64,000 bases of DNA from Humulus lupulus (GCF_963169125.1 NC_084800.1:148672397-148736396); one strand, 5' to 3'; positions 24,090-35,180 are shown, counted from the stretch's first letter. The notes: generated by a model from the letters alone, not told the origin. Program-made: numbers and translations.

Positions 24090-25524
24090 TTATTGATAAC
24101 ATTTCCTCAAGTGCTCAATATTCCAATAGTTCCTAATCGGCTCTCCATTTAATCGAGCAAGTTTGTAAGTGCCGGGTGGCAAGACTTGCTCAATTTGATA
24201 CGGTCCCTCCCAGTTTGGTCCTAGTACTCTAGCCGCCGGGTCTCTGATGAACACCTTTCTGAGGACCAAATCTCCAACCTGGAACTTTCGATCTCTGACT
24301 CTGGAATTAAAATAGCGGGCCACCTTTTACTGATGAGTAGCAACTCTCAATCTTGCTTTTTCTCGTCTCTCCTCAAGGAAATCTAAAGATTTAGCTAGCA
24401 ACTAGTGATTCTCCTCCTGGTCGTACATGGTTCTCCGATGAGATGGTGGGTCTACTTCCACAGGTAACATGGCTTCATACCCATATGCCAAGGAAAAAGG
24501 GGTATGACCAGTTGCTATCCGGGCAGTAGTCCTGTATGACCAAAGGACTTCTTGTAATTCTTCCGCCCAAGCACCCTTAGCTTGCTCTAGACGCTATTTT
24601 AGAGTATCCTTCAAATTTTTATTTACGGCTTCAACTTGCCCATTGGCTTGCGGATGAGCTACCGAGGAGAAGCTTTATGTAATGCCATGCCTGGTGCAGA
24701 AATCGGTAAATAAGTCACTATCGAACTGTGTGCCATTGTTAGAGACTATCTTCTTCGGTAGACCATAGTGACATATTATATTCTTGACCACAAAATCTAA
24801 CACTTTCTTCGAGGTGATCATTGCTAGTGGTTCGGTTTCGGTCCAATTGGTGAAATAATCCACAACAACTACTGCAAACTGTACTCCTCCTTTCCCTTTG
24901 GGTAGTTTCTTGATCAGATCAATGCCCCATACTGCAAAAGGCCATGGGCTCTGCATTTTCTTCAAGACATTCGAAGGCGCCCTGGGTACTTTAGAAAATC
25001 TCTGGCATTTATCACACTTATTCACATACTCCATGGAATCTTCATTCATTGTAGGCCATAAAAATCCCTGCCGGTAAATCTTTTTAGATATACTCTGCCC
25101 CCCAGCATGATCTCCACAGAACCCCTCGTGCACTTCAGCCAATAAGTATTTTGACTGGTCGGGTGCTATGCACCTTAGTAGAGGCAAAGAGTACCCTCTT
25201 CTATATAACACCCCGTCCATCATAATGTACCTAGCAGCTTGCCTCATAATCTTCTTTGCTTCATTACGATCATCTGGGAGGATTCCTTGCTCAAGGTAAG
25301 CAATGATGGGTGTCATCCAAGTGTCTACTATTGTGATGGGCGTGGCTTCTTATTCATTAATGCTCGGTTCTGCCAAGTATTCCACTGGTACTATATCCAA
25401 AGTTTCAGCATCTTTTGCACTAGCTAATTTTGCTAGAGCGTTTGCGTTAGAGTTCTGCTCCCGTGGTACTAGCTTAATAGTATACTCCTCGAATTGTGCT
25501 AGCAGATCCTTGGTCTTATTCAAG
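24090..25524 (-). pseudogene. pol: RNase H linker and integrase of element C, broken
   Basis: From 25524 down: linker with LVPREQNSNANALAKLA, a TAA near 25355, then 25316-24675 with the integrase zinc-binding region (HEGFCGDHAGG ... KCDKCQRF) and catalytic core. The first acidic site is VVVDYF. The second reads VSNNGTQFDSDLF, whereas the family has SDNG, so the catalytic Asp is Asn. After a TAA at 24675 the frame continues with SVAHPQANG and EAVNK, which keeps the Glu. The C-terminal part 24323-24090 has LGPNWEGPYQIEQVL, a GPY/F-type module. Integrase would insert the cDNA; this copy has stops plus a lost catalytic residue. Confidence 0.85.
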
Positions 25525-25529
25525 TACGC
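25525..25529 (+). repeat. Left target-site duplication of solo LTR E (TACGC)
   Basis: TACGC before TGTAACGCCC; repeated at 27817-27821. Confidence 0.95.
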
Positions 25530-27816
25530 TGTAACGCCCTGGTTACCCCAGAACAGTTACGGTGAACGGTGAACCGGAAACTTGACTGGCTACCCGAGTC
25601 CTTTGGTTAAAAACGTGATCTAGGTACCATTAATAGGTTAAGGTGAAAAAAACCGATAAAAAGGAAAGGGTACATTTCATTAAGTAAATAAACTGCTCAT
25701 GAGCCTTTTTAAAACGTTTACAAGTAGTTCATGTTACAAAAGAGTTGCTACAGTTCATATATACAATCCCCGCCGGCCTAAGCGGCAAAAATAGGGTAAA
25801 CCCCTAGTCCCTCTGAGAACTCCTTGACCGTGGCGGTCAAGCGGCCTTGTATGTACATTACATCGCCCAAGCTCTCCACTCAAGGCTGGCCAAGCTTTTC
25901 CTTTCCTTTACCTGCACCACATAGCACCCATGAGCCGAGGCCCAGCAAGAAAACACAATATAGCATGATATAATATCAACAATAATCATGGTTATTCTTT
26001 CAGGACTATCAGTCCAACAAGTAGGTGAGCATCGCTCCCTCTAGCCATGTGACGATAGAATCACTAGGGCTTAACTGATAGGTGATTCTTTCATAAGCTT
26101 GTTCAGGACAGGTGCATGGTGATTGGTCACCAACATAACCTTCCTCACGACTCTAGAGTCGAAACTATGGACAACGTCCCTTAGCCTTGTGACAAACAGT
26201 CACCGGGGTCATATACCTTGGCAATAGTCATCTGGTCGTAGACCAGGCAAGCGCTTGTAAGTTTCTTGACCCTAGGGTCGGTCAGGCATTAATGCTATAG
26301 AGCCATTCAATGCATGATTCTCGACTTTAGAGTCGGTCCCTGACTAGTCAGTGTCTCAAGCAGGTAATCAGCGTTCACTAGCACTTAATATGCAATCCAT
26401 GTCCACATATATCAACCAGCATGCCTCAAACATCAAATCATACATGCCATATACCTGTACAGGGTGCAACTATATTCATACACTGTTTTCTTACCTCTGG
26501 TTCGAGTGAGAATAAATATATGAACGACCCCTGAGAACGATCAACCTTTAAATTCCTCGACGGTCACCTGGTCATAACCAAAATATAGGATTCATCAATA
26601 AAAAATGATAACTGAGGGTTCCCAAACCAAATCCCAGCCCCCGAGTCATCAAATACTACCCAACCGGGTACTAGGTCCAACCCCGAGGCCTATGGTTTGA
26701 ATCCCCAAGCTAAAAACCTCATTTTAGCAAAATGGGCTCTAAGGGCCGCGCCCCCCTGACAGAGAAGCTCCTCATCTGCCAGGCGCCAAGGGCCGCGGCG
26801 CTCCCCTGCTGTGCCGCGGCGCTCAGCCCAGAACGGCTAAGTCGGCCACACGAACCAGTTTTTTCCCTGTGTGTTTTTCCTCTCAAACCAGTCCTTCAAA
26901 CCATCTTAAAACCCCTTCCAAACATATAATTGAACCCCCAAACAACACCCTTAGCTTACTCACACCAAACCCCAATCAAACTAACACTAAAAACCCCCTT
27001 TGATTCATACTTTCCACACCAAAACTCATGACTTAAAAGCTAAAACGAAAACAGAGCATATGTAAAAACCAGTGGCTAAAAGCTTACCTTAAGCTCAAGT
27101 TATGGTGCTCTTCAACAATGGAACACTCTCCCAAGGTATCTAGGCTTAGCTTCCAAGCTCAAATCCTCAACAAGCTCACAAAATCTCACAAGGAAGATAA
27201 AGGAGAAGAAGGTACGGGAAGAGAAGGAAATTACCTCTGTTTTACTCTGTTAATCTACAGCCTTCATATATCCAAGCCAAAAGACTAAAATACCCATAGG
27301 TCTTTTATAGCCTCTAAAGCCACTTCAAGGGTAATTTTGGCACATTTCACTTATCCCGTTAATCATAATTAACGCTTCCCAATTCCCGCTAATCTCAATA
27401 TCCTCAAACACCAATATTTCAAAACCCGTTACCCTAAAATCCCCGGTAACGCGATAGCCTTTAATATCACCCCGAGTCTCACCTCGAGCCTCGAGCTCAA
27501 ACCTGTTATGACCAAACCGATAATCACGTTTAACGATCGTCTCATGTCGGAATACTCAAACCAATCCACATTATAATGTGGTCTCACAATATATCATTAA
27601 CATACACACAAATATTCAAGTATACCCTCAACGGACCAAATTACCATAATACCCCTGTAAACAAATGTGGACTCACATGCATGCATTTAACATTATATTA
27701 TAATATAATTCTCATAAACATGCATAAACACATTTAAATGACATAATTAAATAGTTATGGCCCTCCCGGCCTACTAATCCAGCCATTAACCATAATAGGG
27801 AATCCGGGGCATTACA
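25530..27816 (-). mobile_element. Solo LTR E of a chromovirus-like element (2287 bp)
   Basis: Starts TGTAACGCCCTGG and ends CCGGGGCATTACA on the + strand (minus-oriented by homology to B), flanked by TACGC. No internal region or second LTR is present, so this is a product of LTR-LTR recombination. It splits the RNase H-linker region of element C. It carries its own GC-rich module (GGGCCGCGGCGC, about 26741-26830) in the position where B and K have AGCGCT palindromes. The frame at 26732-26929 is only this module. Confidence 0.95.
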
Positions 27817-27821
27817 TACGC

Positions 27822-28229
27822 CATCATACGTAGGCCCCTTGCTTGATATTCCCCTAAGACTTGGTAGACCACCAATTGGGAATCACTATTCACTTGAACC
27901 GACCTGGAAGGAACATCTCTAGCCAAGCACAAGCCTACTAGGAGGGCTTCATACTTTGCCTCATTATTAGAAGCGTTAAATCCAAATCTTAATGCGCAAG
28001 GAATTCGGTGCTTCTTCGGCGTGACTAATATAATTCCAGCTCCCGAATAATGTTCGTTTGACGACCCATCAACAAAAATTTTCCAAGCAGGAAGATCTTC
28101 TCTTTGCTCAATTACACGCTCTTGCTGGTAGAGAATATCAGCAATCCCAGTACATTCAGCAATCAAATCTGCCAAAGCCTGTCCCTTAATAGCAGACCGT
28201 GGTTGGTATTTGATTTCGAATTGGCCCAA
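27822..28229 (-). pseudogene. pol: RNase H domain of element C, cut by solo LTR E
   Basis: Minus-strand reading with the acidic motifs of gypsy RNase H: KIFVDGSSNEH (first Asp), ASNNEAKYEALLVG (Glu) and VNSDSQLVV (Asp). The frame is interrupted after YQARGLRMMAY by E, and the sequence resumes on the other side at 25524. RNase H removes the RNA strand during reverse transcription. About 136 codons lie here, and the catalytic triad seen so far is intact. Confidence 0.85.
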
Positions 28230-28292
28230 TTCAACTGCCTATTTAAGTAGAACACCAGATGACTCCGGCTTCTGCAAAACTTGACGTAGGGG

Positions 28293-29343
28293 CTAGTCGG
28301 TAAGAACTTTAATGGGATGTGCCTGAAAGTACGGTCGCAATTTGCGGGATGCAAGTACCAAGCAATAGGCCAACTTCTCGATCACTGGATACCTGGACTC
28401 TGCTCCTATCAGTCGCTTGCTAACGCAGTACATTGGATGCTGCACTTTATCTTCTTCTCGTACTAGAGCAGCACTAACAACATGCTCTGCGACTGCTAGG
28501 TAAATAAAGAGGTTTTCCCCATCAACTGGCTTCGAAAGAACAGGAGGTTGAGCCAAGTGCTCCTTTATGGCTTGAAAGGCTTGCTCACATTCTTCCGTCC
28601 ATTCAAACTTCTTGCTTCCTCTAAGTAAGTTAAAAAACGGGACACACTTGTCCGTTGATTTAGAGATGAACCTGCTTAGAGCAGCAATCTGCCCAGTCAA
28701 GCTTTCCACATCCTTAATTCTGGCCGGAGAATTCATTTTTGCGAGCGCCTTTATCTTTTCTGGATTTGCCTCTATTCCTTGCGAGTTCACAATAAACCCA
28801 AGAAATTTTCCCGAACTTACTCCAAACGAGCATTTGAGGGGATTCAACTTCATTCTGTACTTTCTCAATACTGCAAAGCATTCCTCCAAATCTCGTACAT
28901 GTCCTTCAACTTCCTTTGACTTCACCAACATATCATCTACGTACACCTCCATGTTCTTGCCGATTAAGTCATGGAACATGCAATTCACCAAACGCTGGTA
29001 GGTGGCTCCCGCATTCTTCAAGCCGAATGGCATGACCTGACAATAGTACAGCCCTATGTCTGTTCGGAAACTGGTATGCACCTCATTGGGAGGATGCATA
29101 CTAATCTGGTTATACCCCAAGTAAGCGTCCATAAAGGACAAAGTTTCATGATCTTGATTCCTCCGCAACAATTCTACCAGCTGTGATTTTACTTCTACTT
29201 TCATATTTTTTTCCAACCTTGACCCCTCTGGTCAGGTCATTCTCATCTATTAGAACCTCCTCTAACTCCTCAGTAGGTCCCACCTCACTTTGATAATCCC
29301 CAAAGCGAGGATCAAAGTCCATTCGCTCGCTTTGGGCAACACC
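28293..29343 (-). pseudogene. pol: Reverse transcriptase of element C with an N-terminal deletion
   Basis: The main frame (29216-28293) has GYNQISMHPP, QVMPFGLKNAGATYQRL, the catalytic box YVDD (28932-28943) and KFLGFIVNSQGIE, followed by the RT-RNase H connection. At its start, LVELLRRNQD runs straight into HETLSFMDAYLGYNQI. In relatives more than a hundred residues lie between these (the FAWSHKDM segment and the RT fingers with the first Asp region); in element F this part is present. So an in-frame internal deletion removed the N-terminal RT. The frame upstream (29343-29220) is offset, showing a frameshift near VKVGKK. Confidence 0.8.
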
Positions 29344-30093
29344 CTATTTGGTAACTTTATCACCGGATGGGGCTTGTTGTTCACTTAAACCAAGAGTGCT
29401 TTCTTGGCCAAGCTCCTCAAACATTCCTCCTCGATCGGTCGCGACTGTAATGCTTTGGTCGACATCCATCTCATCTACCTCCTCCCTACCGGCACATACA
29501 ATCATGTTGTTTTCTTTGGCCCCCTTTTGTGCTTTGGCCACCGAGGCATTGTAACATTCTCTAGCTTCTCTCTAGTCTCCTCGGACACACCCTATGCCTG
29601 CACCAGTCAGGAACTTCATAAGAAGGTGCCATATAGAGACTGCCACATGCAAGGTCATGAGTAGTGGTCGACCAATAACCACATTATAGGCGGAAGGGTA
29701 GTCGACTATCAAAAACTCTGTCATAACTGTCTCATGCTTGGGAGCATCCCCCGTTGTGACTGGTAACTTGATCGTTCCAGCTGGTGACAACACTTCTCCA
29801 GTAAATCCATAGATGACTTGAGAGCGTGGATTCAAGTCGTTGATAGATAATTTCATCCTTTCAAAGGATGATTTGTAGATAATGTTCACACAACTCCCTG
29901 TGTCGACCAGGCATCTCTTCTCCTTCATATTTGCTATTTGGACTGTCACGACAAGAGGGTCATTATGAGGATATCTCACATGTCGTGCATCATCTTCAGT
30001 GAAAGTGAGGGACTCACTTTTGTACCGTGGGTTCTTCGGAGGCCACTCCTCTACAGTCATGACCTCGAATGCTGATGCTGCGTCCAACTCATG
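29344..30093 (-). pseudogene. pol: Protease region of element C, between two stops
   Basis: In the same frame as gag, following a TGA (30094-30096). It contains VQIANMKEKRCLVDTGSCVNIIY, with the aspartic protease DTG-S motif intact, and later DYPSAYNVVIGRPLL, the usual second protease motif. A TAG lies at 29572, and the frame continues to a further TAG at 29344-29346 in the context VTK-stop-GVAQSE. The protease would cut the gag-pol precursor. The last TAG has an exact counterpart in element F. Confidence 0.8.
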
Positions 30094-32332
30094 TCAGAGT
30101 GTTCGAGCATACCTCTCCCTTGCCTTGTTGCTATCCCCAGCCAGATGTGGACCTCCACATATGGTGTCTAGAGTGAAGTCCACGGGCTCGGGTTGCAAAG
30201 GTGGAGACCGCTGTCGCTTAAACCCAGGATTATTGTTACTTCCCTCTCCTTGGGTCTTTTCTGCTCGATATTTTTTCAATTTCCCCGATCGGAGGAGAAA
30301 CTCTATCTCGTCCTTGAGATGATTGCATTCATTCGTGTCGTGACCATAGTCTCCATGGAAACGACAGAACTTATTCATATCTCTCTTACTCATCTCCTTC
30401 TTGATGGGTGGGGGTTTCCAGTAGGGGACCTCCTGATGACTTGCGAGATATGTCTCCGCCCAGCTGGTCGAAAGAGTGGTGTAATTGGTGAACTGAGGTT
30501 CATACTTAGTTGGCTTGTTGTTTGGTCCCGACTTAGCCTTATTTTCATTGTGGCGGTCAAACCCGTTATTTCCACATTTGTTACCACCACTTTGATCACT
30601 TCCACCATTCTTGGGGGGATCAGCTGATCCGCTCGGATTGTTCAGGCCCTTCTCTCCCTTCTCAATCGCGTCATCCAATTTCATATGTTTGTCCGCCCAG
30701 TCAAGAAATTGTTGTAACGTTGAAATTTGGTTGTGATGAATACTGTCCCACAAAGGACTCTGATATATTATGCCTGAAGAAATGGCCACCATCTTCCCCA
30801 CATCTCCAACCGTGGTTGCTCGGTTGGCTTCTCTCATGAACCTTTGTATGTAGTTTTTGAGAGATTCATCTTTCCCTTGTTTAATATCTGCCAAGTGATT
30901 GGCATAAAGTGGAGGGGTCCGAGCAGCGCTGAATTGTCTACAAAAATCTTTCCTGAAACTTTTACAAGAAGTGATGGAGTTTGGCTTATATTTCCAATAT
31001 CACTCTTGGGCAGTGTTGGACAATGTAGTGGGGAAAACTCTCCACTGATAGTCATCACTCACTCCGAGCAGATCCATTTGGTCTTCAAATTTCCCCACAT
31101 GCCTTATCAGATCTGCCTTTTCTGGATAAACTGGTAGTACCGGTGCTTTGTACTTCGCTGGTGGCTGGGCTGCTCTAATTCGAGCACAGAACGGGCTACC
31201 ACTCCTGTGGTCTACTGGATCGATTGCAGAAGGTCGTTTCGACAGACCTTGAACTACTGCTGTCAGAGCATCAAGCTAGGCTTTGATACCTGGGGCCACT
31301 ACTTGGGACTCATTCTCGGGACCGCCTGGTCCCGCGCTCCTATCCGGCACACCATCATCAAGTATTTCTACTTGACTGGTAGGTCGGTTTGGATCTCGCC
31401 CTCCGACTGGACGGTCCTTCTCCTGTCAGCAATGATATCTCTTAGATCCTTCTGAGAGGTATGTCTCCCTAACCGATTGAACACCGTACTCCGAGTTTTT
31501 TCGGAAGGCTTGCCATGCGGGACATGCTCCTTGCCACTTCGCTGCTGGTTGGGACCCTTCCTGTCTGGGTTGGGCGGTCTTTTCCTCCTCGCTAGTTGTT
31601 GTCATTCTTCTCCTTTGACTAGTCAGTGTGATGACTATCAGCTTCATCACGACCATGCCTGTCTTTGAAGTGCGAAGTTTCTTTACCTCGAGGAGCTCTA
31701 TTTTACTCCTGCTCAGGTGGAGTTTTCTTACTTCCTAACTTTTGACTTTTGGATCTGGAAGTCTCTGATCGGTGGCTCCTTCAGGGGGTTCTAGAGTTCC
31801 CCCTTTGGTTTAAGGCAGTGCCTGATCAAACCCCATCTTCTTCCCGACCAGGTGGGTTACTACCGCTTCTATTTGGTCCTCGAGAATTGGGTCTGTTAGT
31901 GTTTTTTCGACCAACTTCCATGGTCCTTGCTCCTTGGGCGGCTGCTCCTCATGCTGCAGCTTGGGCATTGGCCTGGGCCAGTTGTGTAGCTGCCTCTAGA
32001 GTGAGTGCAGCCTCGTGATGTCACCTATCGGCCTCCTCCTACTATCTCATGATCTCTTCGCTCCTAGCGTCCATCTCCCGTCTTTGCTGCTCAAATGCAG
32101 CCTTCTGTCTAGCCATTTCTTCAGCGAACGACTCATATCTGGCATTGAACTGTGCCATTTCCTCCTGGAAAGCCCCCATGGCTTTCTGGAGTTGTTCAAC
32201 CTCTAGAGTCATGTCCTCGAGCAGGACTCTAGGCTCAGTCTCATGGTCTTGAGGACCTGGACCTTCTGATCTAGCAAAATCTCTAGAGAAACCTGGCTTC
32301 TTGGAGGCCGCATTGGTGTTCTTAGGCGCCAT
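30094..32332 (-). pseudogene. gag: Gag of element C, several stops
   Basis: The start is ATG at 32332 (MAPKNTNAASKKPG), 55 bp inside the LTR/primer site. The N-terminus is a coiled coil (EVEQLQKAMGAFQEEMAQF) to a double TAG near 32040. The Pro/Ala-rich middle is decayed. The capsid core continues with FPTTLSNTAQE, a TGA where the family has Trp (about 31009), then ADIKQGKDESLKNYIQRF. Near the end is CRFHGDYGHDTNEC, the Cys/His box of Tat-type gag. The frame ends at TGA 30094. Gag forms the particle. Length of about 745 codons is in the usual range for Tat elements. Confidence 0.8.
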
Positions 32333-32367
32333 AATGCTACCGTGATTGTCTGTCTTTCTCTTCAGGC

Positions 32368-32387
32368 TCTCAATGAAAGCACCAAAA
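32368..32387 (-). other. Primer binding site region of element C
   Basis: Minus strand, directly after the LTR end ...GATCAACA/GGTCAACA: TTTTGGTGCTTTCATTGAGA. Element D has TTTTGGTTCTTTCATTGAGA in the same place. I do not assign the primer tRNA. Confidence 0.7.
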
Positions 32388-33198
32388 TGTTGACCGCGTT
32401 TTTGGCCAACGATGTGTAGACATCAAAACGACAAAAAACCTTCAAGAGAAATATATGACATAGAAATTTTTTATAGTGGTTCAGCCCACTTAGAGTTATG
32501 ATTATAGATCTACACTCAAGATCAGATGAACCTGAGTCAACTGAGTTTCTTTAGTGCAGATGAAATGAATACAATATTTCTCTCCAGATACAAATATTCT
32601 CTCAGAAAATTAGAATCGAATCATTTTTATGATGCCATGAGCCTTGTATTTATAGGCTCAGGATCGTACAAATGAAGTCCCCGATAATCGGGATATTTTG
32701 TTATTCTCACTACATTTAATTAATAATAATATTCAAAATACAACAATACACTACTTTTGTGGGATAATCTGAGAGATTCCCGCTCAGGTATGACCGATTC
32801 TTGTTGAAACCGTTACTGGGATCTTTTGCGTAGCCCTGTTTTGTTTAGTCGGTCCACATCACACCTGGGACGAAAACTGAAGGGCCAAAATACCTCACTG
32901 GTCGGTCAAGACAAGTGACTGGTCGGCCAACACATGTCTGGTCGGCCAAACACTTTGCCGGTCAAACAGGCACCTGACTGGTCGGACAAGCACATGACTG
33001 GCCAGACAAGCACATGACTGGTCGGACAAGCACATAACTGGTCGGACAAGCACATGACTGGTCGATCATGGCACTTGACTGGTTTGTCAAAAATCTTCAC
33101 CGGTCTACCGGATCACTCCTAAGCCAGATTACCCAGCCATTCCTTGCCATATGTCACTTTGATTGCCACGTCATCATTTTCAAGTTTTGAGGATAACA
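32388..33198 (-). repeat. 5' LTR of element C (811 bp)
   Basis: Partner of 18393-19246. Shorter mainly by loss of a segment near AGCCCCAATGTGTTGG (left copy about 18491-18515). Ends GGATAACA before the GTTGT duplication. Contains the 20-bp GGTCGGACAAGCACATGACT array (about 32960-33065). Confidence 0.95.
32647..32654 (-). promoter_or_regulatory. TATA box in the 5' LTR of element C
   Basis: Minus strand TATAAATA in GAGCCTATAAATACAAGG. Element F has GAGCCTATAAATAAGA at 55511-55518 and D has TATAAATA at 42881-42888. Confidence 0.65.
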
Positions 33199-33203
33199 GT
33201 TGT

Positions 33204-33705
33204 TTCCTTAGATTGATTCACACTAAATACTTTGAAATTATATCTTAAAAAGACAAGATAAATCCTATATTAATATAATAACTTGTGCTTAAAAATAATA
33301 TCATAATTGAATAGGTGATAGTTTGATTAATTTCTACTATTAATAAAACATTGGAATCAATGTACTTATAGATATTATTGAGCTTATATTTTGTGGATTC
33401 AATTATCTTAATAATCTTTCTCTTACAACTTGTTCAACAATTATTAATTTAGTTCTATATACTGTCTTTAATTTCTTTATTATTGCCTTTATTATTATCT
33501 TTTATTTTATTTTCTTGATACAAATATATCATCAATCTTTGGAGCTAGGTTAGAGTTTATTAATTTTGGTTGAAAATAGTTTTCTTTTTTATTTTAGACA
33601 ACTCCTTTGAGTTCGATATCTTTGCTTACACAATCACTATTCTATATGAAAGATTTGCACACTTGCGATATAAATATTTAAAACATACTCATTTTGGGTA
33701 CATCA
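33204..33705 (+). repeat. 3' LTR of element A, second part
   Basis: Resumes at TTCCTTAGATTGATTC after element C and its GTTGT copy, co-linear with LTR A1 5214-5713. Ends CATCA before TGCAT (33706-33710). Confidence 0.9.
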
Positions 33706-33710
33706 TGCAT
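33706..33710 (+). repeat. Right target-site duplication of element A (TGCAT)
   Basis: TGCAT after the LTR end CATCA, matching 3718-3722. Confidence 0.9.
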
Positions 33711-33888
33711 CTAGCTTGTCGTGGATGCATACTTTAGTCAAATAGGATTTGAATGTTTTCTATCCCTTTTCCACCTTTGACATGATTTTTCTTTTCCCTT
33801 TATAGTCATGTCAAACGTAGACTACAATTGAGAACAATGCTTATCATTAGTCTATATTAAAAATACAAAAAATATATATATTATAGTG

Positions 33889-34165
33889 ATACTACTACAA
33901 TATGATGAAACGATGACACATTTTAATGTCTTGCAACATAGGTGGATGACATTAAAAAGCTGAGGAAGCTTATAATGTCTTCCCTTGTAAGACATTAAAG
34001 TCCTTCACAAAGAGTGGATAAATGCTGGAGTTTTCAAATTTATTTTTTAAAAATAAAATGAAAATATAAGTAACGTCTCTCATTAAGAGACTTTAAACGC
34101 TTATAATGTCCCTTATTGGAAGACATTAAACAAGTGTAGTGTCTCCCAACGTGGGACATTACATA
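33889..34165. repeat. Palindromic TAATGTC/GACATTA array, CACTA subterminal type
   Basis: Five short inverted repeats: TTTTAATGTC 33921-33930 with GACATTAAAA 33948-33957; TAATGTCTT 33973-33981 with AAGACATTA 33989-33997; GTCTCT 34075-34080 with AGAGAC 34086-34091; TAATGTC 34103-34109 with GACATTA about 34122-34128; GTGTCTCCC with GGGACATTAC about 34138-34162. Such arrays mark the ends of plant CACTA elements. A possible terminus TACTACTACAA lies near 33889-33899, but I cannot fix the boundary or the 3-bp duplication. Confidence 0.55.
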
Positions 34166-34702
34166 TAGTCCAAATTTAATGTGGGCGCCTTTTTTTCTCC
34201 ATAGGCGAGGGATTGAAAAAATTTGGGAAATTTATTAAAACAAAATCATAAAATTTAATAATATAAAAAAGGAAGAAAAGTGAAACCATCGACTGATCTC
34301 TTGCTTGACCTCGATACTTTCTCGCCTCTCTACCTCTCTCAGGTTCGACTACTCACTTTGTTGAAGTATTTTTTTTTTATCTAACCATTATGATCTTTGG
34401 TTTGTTTTATTATGGAATATGGCTTTTTTTATTTGATCATATTGATTCTTGATTTAAAGTTTTTGGCTTCTTCATATTGTGTATATGCCCTTTTGAGTTT
34501 TGACCTCACAGTAACTCCTATAGTAGCATGGAGTTTATACTTGTTCCATTTAATTTTTTTCAGTTTTATTGGTTTCTTTCTACTCACGATATGTAGCTTT
34601 TTGTTTGTAGGGATTTGAAATCGGAGCATTGCATTGGATTTGTTAATGCTTGAGGTGTATAGCAAATAAGAACTTTGAAAATCTTGCTCTGTTTTGTCTC
34701 TT
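34166..34702. other. Backbone DNA between CACTA-type repeats and copia element G
   Basis: AT-rich with a CT-rich stretch (about 34310-34350, CTCGCCTCTCTACCTCTCTCAGG) that looks like a leader or intron border. The open frames at 34397-34665 have no recognisable domain. It continues at 40109 beyond element G. Confidence 0.4.
34698..34702 (+). repeat. Left target-site duplication of element G (CTCTT)
   Basis: CTCTT before TATTAAATATT; repeated at 40109-40113. Confidence 0.9.
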
Positions 34703-34929
34703 TATTAAATATTCAATTAGTCAGTATATTATAACAACCTTAGTTAGATTTTAGTTAGTTGTTTTTTTCTGTTTTGTTTTCTTTGACTTTTTGTTACAAC
34801 TCATGACAGATGTATACACAGCTATACTCCATTATAAAAATGTCTTCTCAAAAGGCATTGTTCTCTGTATTATGAAATATACAATCAATAAAGATCAAAA
34901 CATTTTTTCTTGGTTTAGCAAAAGTAACA
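34703..34929 (+). repeat. 5' LTR of copia element G (227 bp)
   Basis: Begins TATTAAATATT, not TG, and ends AAGTAACA. The partner at 39882-40108 also begins TA, so the TA...CA ends were in the active copy. Confidence 0.9.
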
Positions 34930-34941
34930 TGGTTTCAGAGA
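34930..34941 (+). other. Primer binding site of copia element G
   Basis: TGGTTTCAGAGA directly after the LTR, one substitution from the initiator-Met site TGGTATCAGAG. Confidence 0.8.
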
Positions 34942-35180
34942 AAACCTAAACTCAACATCGATGACCATGGCAAGACCACGAACAAGAACCTCAGCTCTAA
35001 ACACAGAAGCTCCAGTTTTTGAAATACCAAACATAGTGGCAACAAACGCAGAAGCTCCTCCATCTCAAAGCTCATTTGTCAATGGTGAAAACCCCTCCTC
35101 TTCCAATCGTTTTGCTGCTCTACAAACATTGGAACGCCTTATTCATGAGGATATCTCCAGTCCTTACTTCCTCGACAATG

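Larger units (their letters stand above)
18393..33198 (-). mobile_element. Element C: Tat-type Ty3/gypsy retrotransposon with antisense gene, minus strand
   Basis: Element of 14.8 kb including a 2.3-kb solo LTR insertion. On the minus strand the order is LTR (32388-33198), primer binding site, gag, protease, RT, RNase H, integrase, a spacer, an antisense gene on the + strand (20976-23050), polypurine tract and LTR (18393-19246). The extra antisense ORF between integrase and 3' LTR is a known property of the Tat lineage (Grande, Retand and relatives). The coding region carries stops, a frameshift, an RT deletion and a changed integrase catalytic residue, so it cannot move on its own. Confidence 0.9.
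3723..33705 (+). mobile_element. Element A: non-autonomous LTR retrotransposon, split by elements B and C
   Basis: The LTRs begin TGATAACTCTAC and end CATCA, and the whole is flanked by TGCAT duplications. LTR A1 is 3723-5713; LTR A2 is 16916-18392 plus 33204-33705, interrupted by element C. The internal region is 5714-6923 plus 16478-16915, interrupted by element B. Without the insertions the element is about 5.6 kb with only about 1.65 kb internal DNA. It has a decayed primer binding site of the TGGCGCCGTTGCCGGGGA type, a short ORF with no gag/pol motif, and a 3' block with GAGGACAATGTTT and TTTGGGGGTG that is usual in Athila/Tat-type gypsy elements. I therefore call it a LARD-like non-autonomous derivative of a gypsy element; the parent lineage is an inference. 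Confidence 0.85.

Noticed and set aside
26732..26929. 65-residue Ala/Pro/Leu-rich frame
   Set aside because: Only the GC-rich module of solo LTR E.
28612..29001. 129-residue + strand frame
   Set aside because: Shadow opposite the RT frame of element C.
30193..30627. 144-residue + strand frame
   Set aside because: Shadow opposite the gag frame of element C.
34397..34665. Hydrophobic 73-residue + frame that might be a small membrane protein
   Set aside because: T-rich DNA gives such frames easily; no start context or homology is visible.
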